A program made the position numbers and the translations under genes. A stretch of DNA of 64,000 bases from positions 1,704,693 through 1,768,692 of the forward strand of contig ONZQ02000004.1 of NCBI GenBank assembly GCA_900312665.1, written 5' to 3'. The notes under the pieces are model-generated. The model did not search any database. It worked only from the letters and a program-made list of their open reading frames with translations, and was not told where the DNA came from. Shown here in pieces: positions 57,505 to 64,000 of this stretch (positions within the stretch are counted from its first letter, which is position 1; every line of letters begins with the position of its first letter). The DNA is from Cephalotrichum gorgonifer (lineage: Eukaryota; Ascomycota; Sordariomycetes; Microascales; Microascaceae).

Positions 57505-58041
57505 ATGGCGGTATTCAGGATGCTCAGGCCACCGGGATCGGGTACGCCTTCCATCGACGATGTCCTCCGCACCCAGGTCGTGGACTGTTTGTCACATATT
57601 CGAAGAGGACATATGCAGCAATGGGCAAAGCTAGCCTTTGGTGGAGGGACAGACGCAGAATGGGCCCATGCGGCTGCGCAGTCCTTTACTCCATGGTTCT
57701 CAAAGGATCTATTGACTGTTGCGGACATCATCGAAGGCGAGGATATCCCAACAACATTAATATCTTTGTCTGCGGGATTTCATAGAGAGAGAGCACTAAT
57801 AGTCCACCACAATTGGAACTTTTGTATCGGATCTGGTACGGGGAATGAGGGACTCGCAATCCGTATCGCCGACCATTTCCATCAACAGGAATCGATTATT
57901 TATCGGGCCATAAACGGGGACCGCCGAAAGCGGGCGAGGGCGACCTTCAGGGCCCCAATGGGTACCGTTCTTTATGGAATGATAATAGCAAGGGATGGGA
58001 CTGAAACCTGCCTGGTTCCGCATGGGAAGCCCTTTCGCTGA
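57505..58041 (+). CDS. Possible orphan protein, 178 aa (weak)
   Basis: An ATG-to-TGA frame encodes a protein of balanced composition (for example SIDDVLRTQVVDCLSHI and EGEDIPTTLISLSAGF) without recognisable domains. Against it: it sits in a degenerate repeat region, has no intron, and overlaps an equally protein-like frame on the other strand (complement 57796-58311). It may be a decayed gene or chance. No function is proposed. Confidence 0.3.
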   Translation: MAVFRMLRPPGSGTPSIDDVLRTQVVDCLSHIRRGHMQQWAKLAFGGGTDAEWAHAAAQSFTPWFSKDLLTVADIIEGEDIPTTLISLSAGFHRERALIVHHNWNFCIGSGTGNEGLAIRIADHFHQQESIIYRAINGDRRKRARATFRAPMGTVLYGMIIARDGTETCLVPHGKPFR

Positions 58042-58042
58042 A

Positions 58043-58222
58043 CCACTTTTGTCGAATATGTCCTCGCCATCCCTGCAAATTCCAGGATGATCCTTGGCTC
58101 CTATAGCCACGAGGACGTTGTTGTTCGCACGAGATGGAAACTGATCAGCCACATCTCGGAAGCCCTGGCAATGGGCCACTTTCGTCGAATATGTCCATGG
58201 AACACAGACGCCTCGCCATCCC
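58043..58222. repeat. Direct repeat with a 16-nt length difference
   Basis: CCACTTTYGTCGAATATGTCC followed by TCGCCATCCC occurs at 58043-58073 and again at 58176-58222; the second copy has 16 extra bases between the two blocks. Confidence 0.75.
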
Positions 58223-58505
58223 ATCAAATCCCGGGGTAATTCTGCAAAGTTCTCGACATAAGCAACCCCCTCCGCGATGAGATGGCAGTGGCAAACTGAA
58301 AGCGTGAACATCGTTTGAAGTATTATAGTTATACTGAACGCAGTTTTGCAAGGCTAAGGCTAAGGGGTAAGTGAGAGGAGCAGGAGAATTGGGCGGGTTG
58401 GGGGAAAGGGGGGTGGGGGTGGCGGTGCTGCTTGCAATCACTGCATTTGAGAGGGTACTTATTCTTGATCTGGCAGTTATGTTTGGGGCGCAGGGAGTAA
58501 AAGAT

Positions 58506-58693
58506 GTTGAAAATTCACTGGTACACTATGGGGATCCCATGTCTTAAGATGGGACTTGGTTGAACATTCACGAATGGGTCAAGACCAAGATGGGACAAGT
58601 TTAGCACCTTCTCTCTATTGTTGGGAAAGAGCCTCTATATATAAGCATAGATCTTCTCATCATATCAACGAACTATCAGATCTTGATCCTACA
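58506..58693 (+). mobile_element. Possible solo LTR relic (Ty1/copia-like)
   Basis: The stretch opens TGTTGAAAA and closes CTACA (TG...CA), is 188 bp, and has a TATA box (CTATATATAAG, 58634-58644) followed about 50 nt later by a CA-ending tail, as in compact copia LTRs. There is no matching 5-bp target duplication (AAAGA versus TCCTT), no second LTR and no coding region nearby, so it would be an old fragment. Confidence 0.3.
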
Positions 58694-59600
58694 TCCTTGC
58701 TGGGTTCCATGTGATACCCGGTGCTTCGGCGCCAGTGTGCCTTCCTCGAGGATGTTTTAACAGGGAAGGGGGACGGGACATCAGATGGAAGGGGATTCTA
58801 GGTAGAAGAAAGGGGACCGCTGGAGGCATGGAAGGAGAATATCAAGCCGCTTGTCATGGGGCACTGATTGAGGCTTGTCTACGGAAACAGAGCCCCCGGA
58901 AAGGCATGTTGTGTAAGTTGGTGCGGCAGAAAGAGCGTTCAAGTTGGAAGGATTGACACACATTGGTTATGGGCACTGACACACCAGAAGAAACACTAAC
59001 ACTATCAGTCAGAGTCAGCTTGTCACTAAGGTCTAGCCCAAAGGTGAAGGGGGGGATTAAGTTTCTATGGAGATGCTATAGGAAAGACTTGTACCTAGTC
59101 CGCGGAAAGAGCAGGATAGGAGGGTAAGACAGTTTCGCTGTGGAGAGATTTTCCCCGGGCTCCGATCTCCTACTCCTGTAATTGTAGATGGAAGGAGCAG
59201 GGAGGTCTCGGGGTAGGGAGGGGAAGGAGCTATCACCCCTGAGTATACATGGGGCAATGAAGTCTTTCGAGCAGAAATACATTGGACATCGATAGAAAGA
59301 AATAGCGATCGGTAGAAAGAAGCAGCGGTCCTGCCGCCTGCCGCAAGGAGAAGTCGTATCCCCGGTCTTTCTCGAGAATTCCAAGCCTCGGAACGCTCGA
59401 TATTGTTGTTAATGGGCGGCATATGGCGCTCCCGTCATCTACGCAACCGTCATTTCAAGCCCATATGGCTCACATTAAACGGGGTGTCATCCCATGCTCC
59501 GCAATCTCGTTTAAGCCGGCTGTGTGCGCCCAGGAACAACTACCGGGATAAATCCGCTTCGTTGTCCGTCTGGCGGTCGAGGACGGGCGGCCGTCCTGAG

Positions 59601-60140
59601 CTATCGAAGCTTCTTACTGCCGCCGAGTGGCAAAGGATCATTAGACTCGTGCCGGTATTGGCCCGTCGTCTCATGATTCCGGCCTTCAACCGGATAAAAC
59701 CCCAGGTATCTTGTCCGAGAGATGAGTTGGCTCAACGCCATATTGTCCCGAGCTGTCGTCAGTTGCTTCGAGCTGTTCCCCCCTACTCTGCGTCCCGCGG
59801 ACGCTCTGGAGTCGCGTTGCCTTTTTCTTTTGGCTGGTCGAACTGCAATAGTCTCTAAGACTCGACCAGAAGGTGACCTTCTTCCTTCCTTTATCTCAAT
59901 CTTACGGATTGGCTCTCTGAAAACCCACCTCCAAAATCCCATGCCACGATGGATTATAGCCTCCTCTTCTGTCTCTCCACTGAAGTGCTTGACTTTACGC
60001 TCATTACATGGCCAAAGCCAGCCCTCACCCTCCATCCCGTATCTCGCGAATGGGCTACAGTCTAGATAAATTGCAGCCACACTCTCGTGAGTTGTCTCCG
60101 GAACGAAAGACGCAGATCGTGCTTCGTCTCTAGCTAACAT
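59601..60140 (-). CDS. Possible orphan protein, 179 aa (weak)
   Basis: A minus-strand ATG frame encodes a charged, basic C-terminal half (RPAKRKRQRDSRASAGRR) and has no domain that I recognise. It lies in the degenerate region and a plus-strand frame (59722-60069) overlaps it. Kept only as a candidate. Confidence 0.22.
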   Translation of the reverse strand: MLARDEARSASFVPETTHESVAAIYLDCSPFARYGMEGEGWLWPCNERKVKHFSGETEEEAIIHRGMGFWRWVFREPIRKIEIKEGRRSPSGRVLETIAVRPAKRKRQRDSRASAGRRVGGNSSKQLTTARDNMALSQLISRTRYLGFYPVEGRNHETTGQYRHESNDPLPLGGSKKLR

Positions 60141-60330
60141 ACGCTAACCCGGGTACCCACCCTCTGCCGTCCCGGCCCAAACCGCGCGGCTTCTGATCGG
60201 GGTGGTCCAGGTTCTACGCACCGGTTTCGTGCGATCGAGATGCACCCGCACCAATGGCTTGGTCACTTCGGCCCCCGTGCCGCTTGGCAAGGCACTCCTC
60301 TGGGATGATGGAATAGCCAACGTCATATTC

Positions 60331-60410
60331 CTCATCAATTGTTCAGTCAGTCACCGGGGTTGCGGAGTGGCGGCCCTCATCAATTGCTCAGTCACCAGGG
60401 TTGCGGCGTG
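60331..60410. repeat. Tandem duplication, unit about 37 bp
   Basis: CTCATCAATTG(T/C)TCAGTCA...GTTGCGG occurs at 60331-60367 and 60376-60410. The first copy has a 4-nt CAGT insertion. Confidence 0.75.
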
Positions 60411-62132
60411 ATAGCTTCATACGGAGACACCTACATGTAGAGCCGGGTATTGCTCATATACCGCCTGAGGGGGTGGTCACTTTAAAGTCCACATACCAGC
60501 CATTCATTGGCCGCGGCTGCGGATATAGTCTCGGCAGTGGAAGCCGAACTGGTTTGGACTCCCTCCCCGTGCTGTAACCCTGGAGGTCAGACCGCGCAGC
60601 CAAGACCGCGGGGCTCCGCTCCGGCACCAGTCTTTGCGAAGGCGTTAATTAATACTTCAGGTACCAATGCGATCTTCAAGACAGAGTTTAGGTTGGACAT
60701 CTGTGGAAACAAAGAACTCAATGGAAACGAGGACTGGCATTCTACCTACGCCCGATGTGTTTCCAACCCCCTTGAGCTCCGTTCTCAGGGTGAGGCCTTC
60801 TCTTCACCCGGCCAACATCAGCCGAACCGCTTGTTCCCCGCTCCGCTGGCATGCTTTAAAGCATTATGTTCTTCTTCTATTGTACGCGGGGAATCCAACA
60901 TCAACCTTCATTACCGAAAATTAGATTAAACCCGCCACCCTCGTCACACACTCGCCATATTGCGAGTTAGCCTTCGTCCCGATGGAGGGGGGCTGGCCTG
61001 CGGAATTCGGTTTTATGTCTGGTCCCATCGCTCCCCCCCTTTTTCACGATACAGAAGAAAGCCCGGTTTACAAGGCTTGTCATTCTGAAGACGGGACGTG
61101 GAGAGCATTGTAGAGATCCACTAACAATGAGATACAGTAGGTTATTTCCGCGCTGGCCAAGACCTCTGGACCTTCCGTCTGTCGAGAAGGGGGATAAGAA
61201 GCATCGCAAGCTTCCCTACTGCTGCTCCGATCAAGAGCCTATGGACGCTCGGCCCCCTCGCTCATGTTCTAATTTTGCTTAACCGGCATTGCCAGTTTTC
61301 CCTTTCCCCCTTCTCTCTGCTGTTCTAGCTGTTTCGCAACATTATCTCCTCCCCCCCCCCTCTACACCCGCGATGCACAGTTACTCGTCTACTCTCGCCG
61401 AGGGCCATTGACACTACCGCCATCGCCCTTGCGACGCACTATCCCGCCGTAGAGGCCATGTCGATCTTCCCCTTGCCTGTGAAATGAATATATGTTATAT
61501 AGATGCGTCTTTTGCCGTTGTGGTTTCCATCCCAGGTCTCGGGCTAATAGCCATCCTCTCATACCCCCTTGTCGTCGCAATCCCGCCACTACCGCATTCG
61601 CATTCATCCGTGAGCTCCCGGTTGGAACTCCGGAGCCTATCAAAAAGACCTCCGCCTTGCTTGTCCGTGAGGACCTTTCAAACTTTGCCTCCTCAGTTTC
61701 TTCCCTGGGGTGGTGCTCTCCTCTCTCAGCCCGTCTCTACATGCGCAAGTAACATAAATGAAATGCACGATTACCCCTGATCGAACCCTCACCGTTCGCC
61801 AACAGCCCAGCCAATCAACGGCCTCGGAGCAAACGCGCGCATGCAGGTCCTCCGGCAGGCCCCCCGGGTGAACTCATGATGCCTTCACCACATATTCTCA
61901 CGACAGTCTATTATATGCCGATCCCCGTGGTGTCTTAATCAAGCGAGGCCCAAAACCCCCTTGCCCTGTGCACAAGCACCATTTCCTCCTGTCATTCCAC
62001 CACTCCCTTCTTCCAAATTGAATCGATATTGCAATATTTCCCCTCTTCTTCGTCTTCGCGATCCCCCTCTTTCCCCGGCCACAGCCAGACTCTCACCATC
62101 GTGAGCCCTTCCCATGTATCCTCCAGCCATGA

Positions 62133-62142
62133 CTATATAACA
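62133..62142 (+). promoter_or_regulatory. TATA-like element upstream of the secreted repeat gene
   Basis: CTATATAACA lies about 146 nt before the ATG at 62288. Confidence 0.45.
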
Positions 62143-62287
62143 AGGGCCAAGCGCCCCTTTGGTAGGTAAGATCTTCCTTCCCTCCTTTGTTCTTCAGCCA
62201 CCACCGGTCACCGAGCAGAACACAGCCAAACAGTCCGACCCTTACTCACTCTTCTGTTAGGCCACCTTTGCAACCGAATCTGCCAAC

Positions 62288-64000
62288 ATGGCTTCCAGGA
62301 TTCTGCTCGCCGCGCTTCTCGCGTCCGGCGCTCTGGGCCGAGCCCTTCCCGGGGGTCGGGACCTCGCCAGCATTGAGGAGCGCGAGCTCAGCTTTGTAAG
62401 TTGTTCTGGGCGTATCACTTTCTTGCAAGAAACCACCTGTAGCTCTGGATGCTGATACGTATTGCGATGGCAGGCTCAGGGCGCTATCGACGTCCATAAG
62501 CGCGACATTGTCTATGGGCTCGCCACCCGACAGGAGGACGGCGATGAGGTATCCTATATTCTCCAGTTGCCACTAGAACGACATGGAGAGACGGTCATCT
62601 GCCACCATGGCCAACAGAATGGTGACATTTAATGGGCTAACATGTTCAAAGGCTCCCGTCGAAGAGGAGGAGGACGAGAAGCCGGCTCCTGAGCCCGTAA
62701 AGGAGTGGCCGGGCGACAAGAAGCCTAAGCCTACCCCGCCTGTTGACGACGAGGATGACGAAGAGGTATGCTATACTCTCTAGTTACCCCTGACAGGACA
62801 TAGGGAGACTGTCATCTGCCAACCTGGCTAGCAGAACAGTGGTGTTTAATGGGCTAACATGTTCAAAGGCTCCCGTCAAAGAGGAGCCCAAGCCAGAGAA
62901 GCCTGTCGAGGAGGCCCCCGAGCCCGAGAAGCCTGTCGAGGAGGCCCCCGAGCCCGAGAAGCCTGTCGAAGANNNNNNNNNNNNNNNNNNNNNNNNNNNN
63001 NNNNNNNNNNNNNNNNNNNNNNNNNNNNNNNNNNNNNNNNNNNNNNNNNNNNNNNNNNNNNNNNNNNNNNNNNNNNNNNNNNNNNNNNNNNNNNNNNNNN
63101 NNNNNNNNNNNNNNNNNNNNNNNNNNNNNNNNNNNNNNNNNNNNNNNNNNNNNNNNNNNNNNNNNNNNNNNNNNNNNNNNNNNNNNNNNNNNNNNNNNNN
63201 NNNNNNNNNNNNNNNNNNNNNNNNNNNNNNNNNNNNNNNNNNNNNNNNNNNNNNNNNNNNNNNNNNNNNNNNNNNNNNNNNNNNNNNNNNNNNNNNNNNN
63301 NNNNNNNNNNNNNNNNNNNNNNNNNNNNNNNNNNNNNNNNNNNNNNNNNNNNNNNNNNNNNNNNNNNNNNNNNNNNNNNNNNNNNNNNNNNNNGGCCCCC
63401 GAGCCCGAGAAGCCTGTCGAAGAGGCCCCCGAGCCCGAGAAGCCTGTCGAGGAGGCCCCCGAGCCCGAGAAGCCTGTCGAGGACGGCCCCCGAACCTGAG
63501 AAGCCGGTCGAAGAGGCCCCCGAGCCCGAGAAGCCTGCTCCGTCGAAGCCGCTCCCACCCAAGGTAAGCTCTTTACGCTTTGGACATGAGTACAGGTCAA
63601 CACCTTGGGACCTCCTAGAAAGCTAACAATTTTCTCAAGGAGCGCCCACAGCGACCGCCGCCCCATAAGGGTGGTGACGATGATGAAAAGCCTCCATCCA
63701 AGCCTGAGGCCCCTGAAGAAGAGGCCCCTGAAGAAGAGGCCCCTGTGGAAGAGGCCCCTGAAGAAGAGACCCCTGAAGAAGAGGCTCCTGTGGAAGAGGC
63801 CCCTGAAGAAGAGGCCCCTGAAGAAGAGGCCCCTGTGGAAGAGGCCCCTGAAGAAGAGACCCCTGTGGAAGAGGCTCCTGTGGAAGAGGCCCCTGAAGAA
63901 GAGGCCCCCACACGCCCCGGCCGCCCAACCCGTCCCGGCCGTCCCGATTTTGAATGGCCGGGAGACGACGATGACGAAGATGCCGAGACCCCCGAGGAGG
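62288..64000 (+). CDS. Secreted Pro/Glu-rich repeat protein, 3' partial, with gap
   Basis: Visible exons: 62288-62395, 62474-62548, 62652-62765, 62869-63563 (interrupted by the gap) and 63640 to beyond the window; all are phase 0. MASRILLAALLASGALGRALPG is a signal peptide. A dibasic KR at residues 45-46 (VHKR) may be a Kex2 site. Then come acidic, Lys/Pro-rich exons, a 10-residue repeat (EKPVEEAPEP) on both sides of the gap and a run of 13 five-residue units of (A/T)P(E/V)EE at 63709-63903. No globular domain is visible, so a cell-wall, surface or effector-like role is only a guess. An extra C at 63484 shifts the frame to a TGA at 63497 in the repeat exon; it may be an error beside the gap. 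Introns 2 and 3 are near copies. Confidence 0.75.
62549..62868. repeat. Duplicated exon-intron unit (introns 2 and 3, 103 nt each)
   Basis: Introns 62549-62651 and 62766-62868 have equal length. Both begin GTAT(C/G)CTATA, contain GTCATCTGCCA and end TTTAATGGGCTAACATGTTCAAAG (last 20: ATGGGCTAACATGTTCAAAG). The exons after both begin GCTCCCGTC. The intervening exon is 114 nt. Confidence 0.9.
62895..63540. repeat. 30-bp coding tandem repeat (EKPVEEAPEP), split by the gap
   Basis: Units of the form GAGAAGCCTGTCGAGGAG plus GCCCCCGAGCCC are tandem before the gap (62895-62972) and after it (63394-63540). The repetition explains why assembly failed here. The true copy number is unknown. Confidence 0.9.
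62973..63393. other. Assembly gap (421 N) in the repeat exon
   Basis: The run of N sits inside the 30-bp repeat. The true length is unknown, so the frame across it cannot be judged. Confidence 0.95.
63709..63903. repeat. 15-bp coding tandem repeat, 13 units
   Basis: Exactly 13 units of GCCCCTGAAGAAGAG-type sequence encode (A/T)P(E/V)EE. Units differ mainly at GAA/GTG and G/A at the first base. Confidence 0.92.

Larger units (their letters stand above)
58042..62287. other. Repeat-rich region with degenerate sequence
   Basis: About 4.2 kb without an accepted gene apart from one weak minus-strand frame. It contains a gapped direct repeat (58043-58222), a possible LTR relic (58506-58693), a small tandem duplication (60331-60410) and the promoter of the right-edge secreted gene. 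The mix of small duplications suggests old, decayed mobile or duplicated DNA. Confidence 0.55.

Noticed and set aside
60507..60929. Plus-strand frame of 140 codons
   Set aside because: No recognisable domain; sits in the degenerate repeat region; composition not convincing.
62895..63903. Regular repeats that could suggest a CRISPR array
   Set aside because: They are in-frame coding tandem repeats without spacers, in a eukaryotic gene.
1..64000. Search by eye for TTAGGG-type telomere arrays
   Set aside because: None found; despite the telomere-type gene, nothing indicates a chromosome end.

Overview
This window is nuclear DNA of a filamentous ascomycete (Pezizomycotina). The genes are eukaryotic and split by short GT...AG introns with CTAAC-type branch points. 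Several families are typical of this group: a FarA/Ctf1-type Zn2Cys6 regulator, a KAR9 cortical protein, a large Cdc13/POT1-like telomere protein and a GAS2-domain protein. I could not place it to genus. About 16 genes are well supported, and coding sequence covers a little over 40 percent. There are two assembly gaps, 17585-17641 and 62973-63393.

Layout, left to right: the 3' end of a RecQ-family helicase (+), convergent with a KAR9 gene (-); a 4.5 kb gene-poor stretch; a conserved fungal protein of unknown function (10248, +); the 26S proteasome ATPase RPT4 (+); a 3.6 kb gene-poor stretch with a gap; GFA1, the first enzyme of chitin-precursor synthesis (+); the 20S proteasome beta7 subunit PRE4 (-), divergent from a mitochondrial HMG-box protein (+); a small secreted SnoaL-like protein (+); a 1556-residue telomere-type OB-fold protein (+); a 5.9 kb gene-free stretch; a FarA/CTF1-like regulator (+); a GAS2-domain protein (+); the SNARE TLG1/syntaxin-6 (-), divergent from a METTL25/RRNAD1-like methyltransferase (+); a 3 kb gene-poor stretch; a CASTOR-like ACT-domain protein (+); YIH1/IMPACT (-); a 6 kb repeat-rich stretch with degenerate duplications, a possible LTR relic and weak ORFs; and the 5' part of a secreted Pro/Glu-rich repeat protein that runs off the right edge.

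Most genes are unrelated housekeeping or regulatory functions. I see no biosynthetic cluster, no CRISPR array, no recognisable tRNA or rRNA gene and no intact transposon. Loose themes are two proteasome genes flanking GFA1, two genome-maintenance genes (RecQ and the telomere OB protein), and two nutrient-signalling genes (CASTOR-like and YIH1) side by side.

The most unusual structures are a short interrupted hexamer word (TACTCG/TACTTG) scattered through the non-coding DNA and apparently kept out of genes, and the right-edge repeat gene, whose two neighbouring 103-nt introns are near copies of each other. Exon maps were built by hand from splice motifs, reading phase and family similarity recalled from general knowledge; no database search was run.
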